Assembly: GCF_013410875.1 (NCBI RefSeq)
Contig: NZ_JACCCU010000002.1
Span: 744,001-808,000 of the forward strand
Source of the DNA: Tunturiibacter empetritectus
Lineage (GTDB): Bacteria > Acidobacteriota > Terriglobia > Terriglobales > Acidobacteriaceae
Direction: 5' to 3'
Length of the DNA stretch: 64,000 nt
A program made the position numbers and the translations under genes. Below, piece by piece: positions 54,832 to 63,847 of this stretch (position 1 is its first letter; each line of letters starts with the position of its first letter). The notes under the pieces are model-generated. The model searched no databases. It saw only the letters and a program-made list of their open reading frames with translations, and had not been told where the DNA came from.

Positions 54832-56373
54832 TCAGCCTAGCGTTGGCATGGAGGTGTCTACTCCTTTGCGAATGCCTGTGGGCCAGCGTGAGGTGATCGT
54901 CTTTAGCCTTGTGTAGAAGCGCACGCCTTCGGGGCCGTAGACGGCGTGATCGCCGAAGAGAGAACGCTTCCATCCGCCAAAGCTGTGGAACGCCATTGGC
55001 ACTGGAATGGGGACGTTGATGCCGACCATGCCGGCCTGGACTCTGTGCGCGAAGTCTCGTGCTGTGTCTCCGTCGCGCGTGAAGATGGAGGTGCCGTTGC
55101 CGTACTCGTGCTCGTTGACTAGCTGCAGCGCTGTTTCGAAGTCGCTGGCTCGCACGATGCCGAGCACAGGGCCGAAGATCTCCTCGCGATAGATCTTCAT
55201 CTCCGGCTTGACGTGATCGAACAGGCAGGCGCCGAGGAAGAAGCCTTCTCCTTTGGTGAGAGCATTGTTGCGTCCATCGACTCTTAGTTCTGCCCCCTCG
55301 GATTGACCTTGCGTCAGATAGCCGGTGACTCGTTCGAGATGAGCCTTTGTAACGAGAGGGCCAAGCTCTGCGCCTGGCTGCATGCCGTCGCCCATCTGCA
55401 GGCCTTCGATGCGATGCTCGATCTTGTCTATCAGCTTTTCGGCGGTGGCATTGCCTACTGTGACCGCGACTGAGATGGCCATGCAGCGTTCGCCTGCGGA
55501 TCCGTAGGCTGCGCCGACGAGCGCATCCGCGGCCTGATCGAGGTCGGCGTCGGGCATGACAATCATGTGATTCTTGGCACCGCCGAGAGCCTGTACGCGT
55601 TTGCCGTGGCTGGTTGCTTCGCGGTAGACGTACTCGGCGATCGGGGTGGAACCTACGAAGCTTATCGCCTGTACGGTTGGGTGGGCCAGGAGGGCGTCGA
55701 CTGCTGTCTTATCTCCGTGGACAACGTTAAAGACTCCGTCGGGCAGGCCAGCTTCTTTGAGCATCTCGGCGAGGAGCAGCGATGCGCTGGGGTCGCGCTC
55801 GCTGGGCTTGAGAACGAAGGTGTTGCCGCATGCCAGAGCGATGGGGAACATCCACATGGGCACCATAGCCGGGAAGTTGAAGGGGGTGATGCCGGCTACG
55901 ACGCCAAGGGGTTGGCGCATAGACCAGCTATCGATGTCGGAGCCTACCTGTTCGGTGAACTCGCCTTTAAGGAGGTGCGGGATGCCGGTGGCAAACTCGA
56001 CGACTTCGAGGCCGCGGGTGGCCTCGCCTTTTGCATCGGAGAAGACCTTGCCGTGCTCGCTGGTGAGTAAGGCGGCGACCTCGTCGAGACGGCGCTCGAA
56101 GATCTCGCGAAAGCGGAAGAGTACGCGAGCCCTCCGAAGCACCGGTTGCGCCGACCATGCTGGAAATGCTGCAGCAGCGGCGGCTACGGCCTTGTCAACT
56201 TCGGCACTGGTTGCGAGGGCTACCTTCGCCTGGACCTTACCGGTGGCGGGGTTGTAGACATCACCAAACCGTCCGGAGACTCCGGCCATGATTTCGCCGT
56301 TTACCCAGTGATGGACCTCTCGAAGCTGGCGGGCGGTGGATTCGGATGGGGTCAGTGTGGATGTGGCGGACAT
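54832..56373 (-). CDS. mmsA: CoA-acylating (methyl)malonate-semialdehyde dehydrogenase
   Basis: The 513-residue aldehyde dehydrogenase has the MmsA/IolA marks [21 protein letters not shown] (here [20 protein letters not shown]), [53 protein letters not shown] and the catalytic Cys (about 296) in [11 protein letters not shown], followed by [19 protein letters not shown]. It converts malonate semialdehyde to acetyl-CoA or methylmalonate semialdehyde to propionyl-CoA. It completes the pyrimidine pathway although encoded convergently. The ATG at 56373 follows AGGAGG by 7 bases; the longer frame from 56526 lacks support. Confidence 0.94.
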   Translation of the reverse strand: MSATSTLTPSESTARQLREVHHWVNGEIMAGVSGRFGDVYNPATGKVQAKVALATSAEVDKAVAAAAAAFPAWSAQPVLRRARVLFRFREIFERRLDEVAALLTSEHGKVFSDAKGEATRGLEVVEFATGIPHLLKGEFTEQVGSDIDSWSMRQPLGVVAGITPFNFPAMVPMWMFPIALACGNTFVLKPSERDPSASLLLAEMLKEAGLPDGVFNVVHGDKTAVDALLAHPTVQAISFVGSTPIAEYVYREATSHGKRVQALGGAKNHMIVMPDADLDQAADALVGAAYGSAGERCMAISVAVTVGNATAEKLIDKIEHRIEGLQMGDGMQPGAELGPLVTKAHLERVTGYLTQGQSEGAELRVDGRNNALTKGEGFFLGACLFDHVKPEMKIYREEIFGPVLGIVRASDFETALQLVNEHEYGNGTSIFTRDGDTARDFAHRVQAGMVGINVPIPVPMAFHSFGGWKRSLFGDHAVYGPEGVRFYTRLKTITSRWPTGIRKGVDTSMPTLG

Positions 56374-56747
56374 AGGCGGACCTCCTCTGGAGAGATTTAT
56401 CCTACCAGCCGCGGTCGAGGGGGCGTAATCGTGCAGACTTCCAGCGGAGAGCAATTTTGCGGGTTTGCGCTCGTCTTTTTTTTGGATCTCTTCTGAAACG
56501 ATTGTCACCTGTCGGTCACTATCCAAATGTCACGCCTTGTAAGCGAAACTCTTGTTTTCTTTTTTTTGCGTTACTCTCTGCCTCGATTCCCTTCTGGGGC
56601 GTACCAGAGGATCCTGTAAGAACGACCAATTGAGCGAGGCGACAGGGTGCCGAAAGATCAGAACTCACGATTACCCTGGAGGTTCGTAACAAGTTCGTCC
56701 CACGGTGTAAACTTGGGCGCAAGTACAGCCGCCTGGGGGGATAGAGC
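56374..56747. other. Divergent regulatory region between mmsA and the sigma factor gene
   Basis: This 374-base gap has T-rich runs and two copies of TGTCAC (56503-56508 and 56528-56533) with a GGTCAC between them. TGTCAC-like -35 elements are used by some ECF sigma factors, so these could belong to an autoregulated promoter of the sigma gene, but no matching -10 element is evident. No credible ORF is present. Confidence 0.4.
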
Positions 56748-57326
56748 TTGCAATTTTTTGCGTTCGACGCGGCGTATCTTGAGAGACTCCGATCTGGAGA
56801 CGCCCGCACCGAGGAGCACTTTGTCAGCTATTTCGGGGAATTGATCCAGCTGAAGCTGCGTTCGCGACTGAACTCCAGAGAAGCAATCGAAGACGTCCGG
56901 CAGGAGACTTTTGTGCGGGTGCTGGGGCTAGTTCGCTCGGCCAATGGCCTGAGGGAGCCTGATCGCCTAGGGGCGTTTGTTAATTCGGTTTGTAACCATG
57001 TTTTGATGGAGCATTACCGTTCCAGGAGTAAGACAGAGTCCTATCTCGACAGCGACATTGAAGCCACCCTGGCGAATCACGAACCGAGCGCTCTGAGTCT
57101 TCTGGAGACAAAGGATGCGCAGCGAGTCGTTCGTCAGATTTTGACGGAGTTGACCGACCGGGATCGGCAGTTGCTGCAATTGGTTCTGCTGGAGGAGCGC
57201 GATAAAGATGAAGTGTGCGCTGAGCTTGGCATAACCCGGGACTATCTGAGGGTGCTAGTACACCGCGCGAAGCAGTCTTTCAAGTCTTTTTATATAAGCC
57301 ACTTAGGCGATAGCAGGGTGAACTGA
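56748..57326 (+). CDS. ECF sigma-70 family sigma factor
   Basis: The 192-residue protein contains sigma region 2 (EAIEDVRQETFVRVLGLVRS, RLGAFVNSVCNHVLMEHYRS) and region 4 (RVVRQILTELTDRDRQLLQL, EVCAELGITRDYLRVLVHRA), and lacks regions 1 and 3, as ECF factors do. The start is TTG after a GGGGGGA stretch. The next gene, 59 bases downstream, encodes a membrane anti-sigma factor, followed by an unknown protein and a TPR-CHAT protease. The sigma factor is therefore probably held inactive at the membrane until the anti-sigma factor is removed. Confidence 0.9.
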   Translation: MQFFAFDAAYLERLRSGDARTEEHFVSYFGELIQLKLRSRLNSREAIEDVRQETFVRVLGLVRSANGLREPDRLGAFVNSVCNHVLMEHYRSRSKTESYLDSDIEATLANHEPSALSLLETKDAQRVVRQILTELTDRDRQLLQLVLLEERDKDEVCAELGITRDYLRVLVHRAKQSFKSFYISHLGDSRVN

Positions 57327-57385
57327 AGAAGTCCGTGACACGATTTTGCGGATTGAAACACTATAGAGTTGAGGCATCTTTGTTA

Positions 57386-58075
57386 ATGAACCATTTTGAA
57401 TCCACAGAGAGCAGAGCGGTAGAGAAGTATCTGCTGGGGGAGATGTCTCCGGTAGAGCGCGATGCGTTCGAAGAACACTTCTTTGACTGCCCGGAGTGCG
57501 CTGCCGATCTTCGCGCAACGGCTGCATTCCTTGATACAGCGAAACAGGAGCTGAAGTCTTTTCCTCGTTCGAAGCCGACGGCTGAGCCTGCGAAGAGATC
57601 CCGTTTCGTTCTACAGTGGCCGGTGTTTGCCTGGGCGGCGCTGGCAGCATCTTTGCTGGTGACTGCGTATCAGAATATCGTGGTGTACCCACACCTGACT
57701 CGGGAGATTGCTCAGTTGAGCGCACCTGAGGTTCTACCATCGCTCTCTTTAGTAAACAGAAACAGCCGCGGCGGCGGTGAGGCGGCTACTGTAACGGTGT
57801 TAAAGGCTAAGCCCTTTCTTTTGCTTGTGGATGTTCCTACACAAGATCGCTTTATGGGCTACACTTGCTCTCTGTATTCTCCTTCCGGCACGCTTGCGTG
57901 GCACGTCGAGGTGTCTGCACAGGAAGCGAAGGATACTGTTTCGATACGCGTCCCCGGCGTGGACAAGGTGAGCGGCACTTACACCTTGACCGTGCGAGGA
58001 GATGCAGATCAAGCTTCAACCGGGCCCGCTGTCGAACTAGCTCACTATCGCTTTACTTTGAATATTCAGGATTAG
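57386..58075 (+). CDS. Membrane anti-sigma factor with ZAS motif
   Basis: The 229-residue protein has an N-terminal zinc-binding anti-sigma domain (YLLGEMSPVERDAFEEHFFD then CPECAADLRA, giving His-x3-Cys-x2-Cys), a basic linker, a single membrane helix (about residues 72-95: VFAWAALAASLLVTAY) and a periplasmic beta-rich domain of about 130 residues (KPFLLLVDVPTQDRFMGYTC, TYTLTVRGDADQ). It would bind the sigma factor encoded upstream. The ATG at 57386 is chosen; a TTG at 57380 with GAGG 5 bases before it is possible. The periplasmic domain is a candidate target for the CHAT protease. Confidence 0.85.
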   Translation: MNHFESTESRAVEKYLLGEMSPVERDAFEEHFFDCPECAADLRATAAFLDTAKQELKSFPRSKPTAEPAKRSRFVLQWPVFAWAALAASLLVTAYQNIVVYPHLTREIAQLSAPEVLPSLSLVNRNSRGGGEAATVTVLKAKPFLLLVDVPTQDRFMGYTCSLYSPSGTLAWHVEVSAQEAKDTVSIRVPGVDKVSGTYTLTVRGDADQASTGPAVELAHYRFTLNIQD

Positions 58076-58098
58076 ACTACTGAACTTGAAGGGCTGAT

Positions 58099-58917
58099 AT
58101 GCGACCCACTTCAACGAAGACATTTTACTTTCAATCCGATGCTCACTCGCTGGGCGGATTCGTTCAACATCCTTCGCAAAAAGTGATCCCGTCACAGGCA
58201 CATTCTTCGCTGCCGGCCGTAGGAGGCCATGTGACGACAACGACCGGAGCGTTCGATCACGACTCGGTCGTCTCATGCCGAACGGCTTACACACGCGTTT
58301 CGGGCAGAGAGCAGGGTGAGGAGGGGCCGTGGTCGATGGTGACTACCTCTGTCATCGAGGGGCTGAACATTATGGAGGTCGTGACGGCCGATCGAATTGT
58401 GGGTCAGGTCTCCCTTCAGTACGCCAAGGGCGTTCGCTTCCCTCGCATTTCGTTTGCCGGTTCCCGGTTTGATGGGCTGCGAGTGGCAGGCCGCGATGTT
58501 GTGCCGGTGATGAACAAAAAGTTTATGACGCTGCAGTGCGAGGATGAAGACTGCCTTCCGCTCAAGGAGTTTCAGAAGGCAAGCCGCGAGCAAGGTCGCA
58601 CTATAATCAAGAGCGCCAATGCTAAGAAAGTTAAATGGGTGCACGACAGATTTAGCTGGATGGATTCGGAACCGAAGCCAGGAGAAGATCGATGCGTTCT
58701 ATGTTCCTTGGTGGATGGCGTGGATCAAAACGTTCCGGGTCGATCGTTCGGTCACGTTCTGGAGATTCCGGAGTTTGGCAGGATCTTTCTAGGGGAGTTT
58801 ACTCCGAGTTGCGGGTCGGTCCGGCTCTCCATGATTCGGGCCGAGTTGGGTTGCAGTATCCAGGGGAATATCAGCGCGGGAGTTGTGGGGGGCGGGGGTT
58901 CAACTTTTCCACCATAG
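58099..58917 (+). CDS. Unknown protein of the sigma/CHAT operon
   Basis: I do not recognise this 272-residue protein. It has no clear signal peptide or membrane helix. The N-terminal 90 residues are polar; then comes a beta-strand pattern VTTSVIEGLNIMEVVTADRI, RFPRISFAGSRFDGLRVAGR, which weakly recalls the choice-of-anchor P type of surface protein. A Lys/Arg-rich helix follows, then two Cys (DRCVLCSLVDG), and a glycine-rich C-terminus. It starts 23 bases after the anti-sigma gene and its stop overlaps the GTG of the CHAT gene by 1 base, so it is translated as part of this unit. It could be a substrate, adaptor or effector of the CHAT protease. Confidence 0.75.
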   Translation: MRPTSTKTFYFQSDAHSLGGFVQHPSQKVIPSQAHSSLPAVGGHVTTTTGAFDHDSVVSCRTAYTRVSGREQGEEGPWSMVTTSVIEGLNIMEVVTADRIVGQVSLQYAKGVRFPRISFAGSRFDGLRVAGRDVVPVMNKKFMTLQCEDEDCLPLKEFQKASREQGRTIIKSANAKKVKWVHDRFSWMDSEPKPGEDRCVLCSLVDGVDQNVPGRSFGHVLEIPEFGRIFLGEFTPSCGSVRLSMIRAELGCSIQGNISAGVVGGGGSTFPP

Positions 58918-61394
58918 TGCTCTTTGCGGTGACTGTGCTGGCCGCAACTTCGTCAGGTTGCCGCTCCTCTTCCGTGAGCCGGGATCCTGAGCAGACTTAT
59001 CAAAGCATTCGCAGCGATGCCTTGCAGGGCAATCTCGATGTTGCCCAGCAGAGGGCGAAGAGGGCACGAGAAGACTTCTCTCAAATGGGCTCGGATTGGC
59101 CCATGAAGTTTCGCATGCTTGAGGCTGAGATCCGCACATATCAAGGACAGCGCCAGGATGTTCTTGCCCTATTGACGGAGAAGGGTGTTTCTTATCCGAC
59201 CGATGGTGATCTGGCGATCAAGAGAGATTTGCTGTGTGGTCAAGCGTACTCCGGGCTGAATAAGCCGGAGTTGGCTGATCAGGATTTGCGCGAGGCCCGG
59301 CGTCTCACCGATTTGAGTCACTCAAAGCTAAACGGCGAGGTTCTTCGGGCCGAGGCCAAGATTCAGCTCTCCAACGACCATCCGGCAGAAGCTACAGCTC
59401 TCTATAAGAAGAGCCTGGGGGCTGCTCGAGAGCAGCGGGATACGTTCCTTGAAGCCAGTGACCTTTTGAATCTTGGGTTCGTCGAGTTGCAACAAGAACA
59501 CTATGACGAAGCGGTGGCGTCGCTGGATGCGGCAACTGATTTTGCCAAGACGATTCAATCGCGGCAGCTTCTTCAAGTAGCACTGGGGAATCTTGGAGTC
59601 GCTTATTTTCATCTCGGCGACTTTGAGAAGGCTTTATATAACTTCAAACTGGCTGAAAAAGAAGCGAGAGAGACCGGCTCTACGTACCTTGAGGTTAAGT
59701 GGCTTTGGAATGCCGGTTCTTCGAACTACGAACTTGGAAGACTTGATGATGCAAAGCTGGACTATGAACAATCGCTGAAGGTGGCAACCGCGATCAATGC
59801 GCGGGAAGAGATTGCGGGGACCAATACTGAACTGGCGATGGTGCTATTTAAGAAAGGACAGCTCGATTCGGCCAAGAGTCACTGCGATGAAGCGATCCGG
59901 GCGGCAGCGGAGTCTGCAGACAAGTCGGCGAAGTTAGAACCTTTGTACGTCCAGGCACTTCTGGCGGTGCGGACGCCGAATGGGCAGAACCCAGAGCAGA
60001 TGCTGCTGCAAGTCCATGAGGAGTCGATCGGAACTCCCTACTTGAGATGGGATATCGAAGATTCCCTGGGCAATTATTACAGCGACAGACATAAGGCAGT
60101 TCAAGCGGAGCACTGGTATCGTGAATCGATTCACACCTTCGAAGCGAAACGAGACTCCGTTAAGAACGAAGAGCTGAAGTTACCTTTTTTTGGGCACGGG
60201 GATTCGCTCTATCGTGACTATGCAGATTTTCTAATCTCTTCGAGTCGGCAGAGGGAGGCTTTGAAGCTTCTTGACCTTGGTCGCGCACGAACGCTGGAGG
60301 AGGGTCTCGGAGCCGCGAAACAAATTTTTGTGACTCTAAAGGAGGACGTCGATCCGCAGGCGATCGCTCGCAGACATAACGCTGCAATTCTCTTCTATTC
60401 TCTGGGAGCAGAGAAGTCTTACTTGTGGGCTGTGACAGCTACTCGTACTAGGCTGTTTGTGCTTCCGAAGAAACAGGAGCTCGAATCTCATGTTCAGAGT
60501 TATCAGAGAGCGATTTTGAAGTCGAGTGATGCGCTGCGCGAGGGGAATGTTGACGGTAGATATCTCTATGACACGATCGTCGCTCCAGCTGCGTCGATGA
60601 TTCCGGATGGGACAAAGGTGTTTATCATTCCTGATGGCGGCCTCAATGGGTTGAACTTCGAGACTCTGTTGAAGCCGGGTGGCGAAAGACTGCATTACTG
60701 GATCGAAGATGTGACGCTGACGAACGCGAACTCAATTCGGCTTCTGTCGCGGCTAGATTCGGTATCTTCCAAAGATGCGAATGATCTGCTGTTGATCGGC
60801 AATCCGGTCTCTTCGGGCTCGGAGTATGAAAGCCTGCCCAATGCGCCGGCTGAAGTCGATAAGATCAAAAGACATTTTCCAACGGACCGAGAGACCGTGT
60901 TGACGCAGGCAGAGGCAGTGCCATCGGCATATGGAACAGTCAGGCCGGATCGTTTTGAGTACATCCACTTCGTCGCTCATGGAACTGCGAGTCGGCTTAG
61001 TCCGCTGGATTCGGCGGTGGTGCTTTCGGCGCCTGCCGCACACGCGGATGACTATAAGCTGTACGCGAGAGAGATTGTGCGTCATCCGTTGCACGCCCGG
61101 CTTGTGACTATCTCGTCCTGTTATGGATCGGGGCTTCGCGCTTACGCGGGAGAGGAGATGGTGGGTCTATCCTGGGCGTTCCTGCGGGCTGGTGCGCATA
61201 ACGTCATTGGAGCGTTGTGGGAGGTAAACGACGCTTCGACACCGCAACTGATGGATCGCTTGTATGGCGGACTTGAAGGCGGAAGCAATCCGGACGAGGC
61301 GCTTCGAGCGGCTAAGTTAGATATGATGCGCTCCAGCGGTGTGATGCGCAAGCCTATGTATTGGGCAGCGTTTCAGCTCTACGCCGGGTCGTGA
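58917..61394 (+). CDS. TPR-CHAT protease, predicted exported or lipid-anchored
   Basis: About 825 residues from a GTG that overlaps the previous stop by 1 base; an in-frame TTG at 58851 is a possible longer start. The N-terminus is hydrophobic and ends in a lipobox-like LAATSSGC. Residues about 40-480 hold tetratricopeptide repeats (YSGLNKPELADQDLREARRL, LLNLGFVELQQEHYDEAVAS, LGNLGVAYFHLGDFEKALYN, NTELAMVLFKKGQLDSAKSH). The C-terminal CHAT caspase-like domain has the catalytic His in YIHFVAHGTASRLS (about 688) and Cys in TISSCYGSG (about 735), then LSWAFLRAGAHNVIGALWEV. Both catalytic residues are present, so it is probably an active protease. A strong terminator follows. Confidence 0.9.
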   Translation: MLFAVTVLAATSSGCRSSSVSRDPEQTYQSIRSDALQGNLDVAQQRAKRAREDFSQMGSDWPMKFRMLEAEIRTYQGQRQDVLALLTEKGVSYPTDGDLAIKRDLLCGQAYSGLNKPELADQDLREARRLTDLSHSKLNGEVLRAEAKIQLSNDHPAEATALYKKSLGAAREQRDTFLEASDLLNLGFVELQQEHYDEAVASLDAATDFAKTIQSRQLLQVALGNLGVAYFHLGDFEKALYNFKLAEKEARETGSTYLEVKWLWNAGSSNYELGRLDDAKLDYEQSLKVATAINAREEIAGTNTELAMVLFKKGQLDSAKSHCDEAIRAAAESADKSAKLEPLYVQALLAVRTPNGQNPEQMLLQVHEESIGTPYLRWDIEDSLGNYYSDRHKAVQAEHWYRESIHTFEAKRDSVKNEELKLPFFGHGDSLYRDYADFLISSSRQREALKLLDLGRARTLEEGLGAAKQIFVTLKEDVDPQAIARRHNAAILFYSLGAEKSYLWAVTATRTRLFVLPKKQELESHVQSYQRAILKSSDALREGNVDGRYLYDTIVAPAASMIPDGTKVFIIPDGGLNGLNFETLLKPGGERLHYWIEDVTLTNANSIRLLSRLDSVSSKDANDLLLIGNPVSSGSEYESLPNAPAEVDKIKRHFPTDRETVLTQAEAVPSAYGTVRPDRFEYIHFVAHGTASRLSPLDSAVVLSAPAAHADDYKLYAREIVRHPLHARLVTISSCYGSGLRAYAGEEMVGLSWAFLRAGAHNVIGALWEVNDASTPQLMDRLYGGLEGGSNPDEALRAAKLDMMRSSGVMRKPMYWAAFQLYAGS

Positions 61395-61803
61395 GAGATT
61401 TGCAGCTGTCTTCGACAGGCTTAGATCGATTTGGCCATCTTTAGAATGGTTCAGGCAAGTAGTCGGAGATGTTGAAACGATCTTGTGGTAGCCATCACTA
61501 CTGTGTGCAGGGACAAATTGATCTTGAGTTCCAGCCAGTTGAGTTGTTCGGGCTGGTGATGCCTGCGAGAGGTGACGGGAGACATCACCTCCGCAGGTTT
61601 CTACTTTTTCAGGACGATCTCTCAGGCGGGTCTCGTAGACCGATGAGTTTGCGACACCTTGGTCGTGAAGCATCTCCTCAAGATGGACTTACCAGGGTGC
61701 AGCCGCGGAACGTTAGCGAAGGCTCGGGCGCGCGACATCGAAAGCCACAGACTTAGAAGGTATGATGTTTGCGTCTACGAGGTTGAGGACGAGGAGATAT
61801 TTT
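61395..61803. other. Gap after the CHAT gene
   Basis: This 409-base stretch contains the terminator at 61562-61609 and the upstream region of the lysozyme-inhibitor-like gene. ORFs on both strands are short, mutually overlapping and not protein-like. No copies of the dispersed repeats are seen. Confidence 0.55.
61562..61609 (+). terminator. Intrinsic terminator of the sigma/CHAT operon
   Basis: CCTGCGAGAGGTGA pairs with TCACCTCCGCAGG (one bulge) around a 9-base loop, and is followed by TTTCTACTTTTT. It lies 168 bases after the CHAT stop codon and closes the four-gene unit. Confidence 0.82.
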
Positions 61804-62190
61804 ATGCGGACATCATTGAAGAAGTCTCTGGCCGGTGTGACTGTTCTTGCTTGTTGCGCTTTTGCGAGAGCCACTGACGTAACGATCCACCTGAATAGTA
61901 CAGAGCCGATCTCACGGAACACGATGAAGTACCAATGTGACGGCCAGGGAAGCAAGATGGGACTGCCTGCAGGAATATTTTCGGTGGAGTATATAAACGG
62001 AGCGGGTAACAGTCTTGCGATTGTTCCCGTTGCCGGACATTCTCTGATCTTTGCAAATGTAACTTCGGGGTCGGGAGCGCGATATGCGGCTGGGAGCTAT
62101 ATCTGGTGGGAGGCTGGAGGCCGGGGAGTTACCTTTTCGTCGGATTCAATTGCAGGCACGATGACCTCTGAATGTCATCGTGCGGAGTAA
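61804..62190 (+). CDS. MliC-like lysozyme inhibitor family protein
   Basis: The 128-residue exported protein has a signal peptide (KKSLAGVTVLACCAFARATD). The rest fits the small beta-barrel of C-type lysozyme inhibitors: MKYQCDGQGSKMGL, VEYINGAGNSLAIVPV, LIFANVTSGSGARYAAGSYI, WWEAGGRGVTF. The conserved SGSGARYAAG loop that enters the lysozyme active site is present. Two Cys (CDG and the C-terminal SEC) can form the usual disulphide. It would protect the wall from lysozyme or help control the cell's own muramidases. The start has GAGGAG 7-8 bases upstream. Confidence 0.8.
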   Translation: MRTSLKKSLAGVTVLACCAFARATDVTIHLNSTEPISRNTMKYQCDGQGSKMGLPAGIFSVEYINGAGNSLAIVPVAGHSLIFANVTSGSGARYAAGSYIWWEAGGRGVTFSSDSIAGTMTSECHRAE

Positions 62191-62312
62191 TCCGCATCAC
62201 GATAGTATTTCTGCAAGGGTCAGATAGGTGTTTATGACTGCCGATTGGCCTGGTCTGGATACGCTACCTATCACCCATCTCCTAGTCTCGCCGGAAGAGA
62301 GACCCTTTTTTT

Positions 62313-63613
62313 ATGCATTTTGAAGAGATCGAAGCAGCCGCTGCAAGCTCGGAGACGGGCGCTCCAGGGTGGAGGTTTGCCGTAGCGGCCGGCATTCTGG
62401 GTTGGATTCTCGATGCATTCGATTTTTTTGTCGTCGTCTTTCTGATATCGGAGCTGATGGGCAAATTTCACGTGGGGAAGGCCGCGATTGTGTGGAGCAT
62501 GACACTGACGCTGGCCATGCGACCGATTGGAGCGTTATTCTTCGGGGCCCTAGCCGATAAGTTCGGACGCAAGAAACCGCTGATTGCTTGCGTTCTGTAC
62601 TTCTCGGCGGTGACCGTACTGAGCGGGCTTGCGCCGACGTATTGGATATTTATGGCGATGAGACTGTTGTACGGTCTCGGAATGGGTGGCTATTGGGGTA
62701 TTGCGCTTCCTATGCGATGGAGAGCGCGCCTCGGCACAGGCGTGGCGTTCTCTCTGGTCTTATGCAGGGTGGTTATCCGTTTGGGTATCTCATGGCGGCA
62801 ATCGGAATGCAGACGATAGCGCCGAGGTTCGGCTGGCAGGCGATGTTCTTTGTGGGGGTTGGGGTCACGCTAGTGATTGTTGTGCTGGCTGCAGTGGCGC
62901 CTGAATCGGCGGCCTGGCGGTTGCATCGGACGCCATCTCTCGGAAAGATATTCGGAACGTTGTTTCAACACTTAGGCGTCTTCGGATACCTTTTGCTGTT
63001 GATGGCAGCGATCACCTGCCTCTCTCACGGTACCCAGGATCTTTATCCCGACTTCCTGAAGACACTGCCATGGATGAACGGCGTCACCGTGCTGGGAATG
63101 AGAGCTACTTTTGGAGTTCCGGTGATCTACAACATTGGAGCGATCATCGGGGCTATTGTGGTGGGGGCGATGTCGGAGCGGATTGGGCGTCGGTATGCCG
63201 TGATGGCTGCGCTTGGGGTGTGTCTGCTGGCGATGCCGATGTGGGCATTCGGCGGCTCGGTGCTGGCGATTGTGGTTGGATCTTACTTGATGCAGAGCGG
63301 TGTGCAGGGGGCGTTTGGGGTGATTCCGGCGCACTTGAATGAGTTGGCTCCGGATGCGATTCGCGGGTTGTTTCCGGGGTTTGTGTATCAGCTCGGCGTG
63401 CTGTTTGCTTCGCCTGTGCTGCCGCTGCAGAATCTGCTGCGGAGCAGATTTGGCTATCCTTGGGCGTTATGTTCCTTTGAGACGCTGGTGATCGTTTCGC
63501 TGCTTCTGATCTTCTGGTTTGGTCCGGAGAAGCGAGGCAGAAGCTTCGTGACAGGCCATCGAGCGGAGGCGACCGAGGAGGTGTCCTCGAGAGATAACGT
63601 TGCGCTGAGATAA
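62313..63613 (+). pseudogene. MFS permease (SHS-type) broken by a frameshift
   Basis: Two overlapping frames together encode one 12-helix permease. The first (62313-62819) begins with an MFS start (GWILDAFDFFVVVFLISELM, LTLAMRPIGALFFGALADKF, RLLYGLGMGGYWG). The second carries the rest (ASYAMESAPRHRRGVLSGLM, QGGYPFGYLMAAIGMQT) to position 63613. The join needs one extra base near 62704: adding a G to ATTGCGCTT restores GGYWGIGASYAMES. The family resembles sialate/lactate-type SHS transporters. Either the gene is recently inactivated or the read has a 1-base error. There is no slippery sequence at the site to suggest programmed frameshifting. Confidence 0.85.
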
Positions 63614-63646
63614 GTTTTAGAGAATTTGTTGGGGAGCGACCCGGAT

Positions 63647-63847
63647 TCAGGCCAACAGCTGCTGCGGGACAGGGGTCCGTCTGGCTGAGAAGTACGGATG
63701 ACAGATGTGGCGCAAGTCAACGCCAGACTTATCAGCCTCCTGTTCATGCTTTGAAACAACAGTCGCTAAACAGTTCAAACAAATCGAATCAGATGATCCA
63801 TCCATCTTAGGGCGACGGGGATGTGTTGCAGCGGCTTGGTCGGCCAT
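63647..63847 (-). CDS. Small Cys-rich protein (66 aa)
   Basis: The ORF is preceded by AGGAG 5-7 bases before the ATG, a strong ribosome site. The core SDSICLNCLATVVSKHEQEA followed by HICHPY gives a Cys-x2-Cys ... His-x-Cys pattern that could bind zinc. Proteins with a DSICLxC core occur as short unnamed ORFs in acidobacteria, as far as I recall. It is convergent with the MFS gene, whose frame ends 33 bases away. Function unknown. Confidence 0.6.
   Translation of the reverse strand: MADQAAATHPRRPKMDGSSDSICLNCLATVVSKHEQEADKSGVDLRHICHPYFSARRTPVPQQLLA

Noticed and set aside
56748..61394. Type III-E CRISPR-Cas system around the TPR-CHAT gene
   Set aside because: No repeat-spacer array, no Cas7-11/gRAMP and no other cas gene is in the window. 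Only the sigma/anti-sigma/CHAT parts are shared.
62660..62720. Programmed ribosomal frameshift in the MFS gene
   Set aside because: There is no slippery heptamer or downstream structure at the joint, and MFS permeases are not known to use this. Deletion or read error is simpler.
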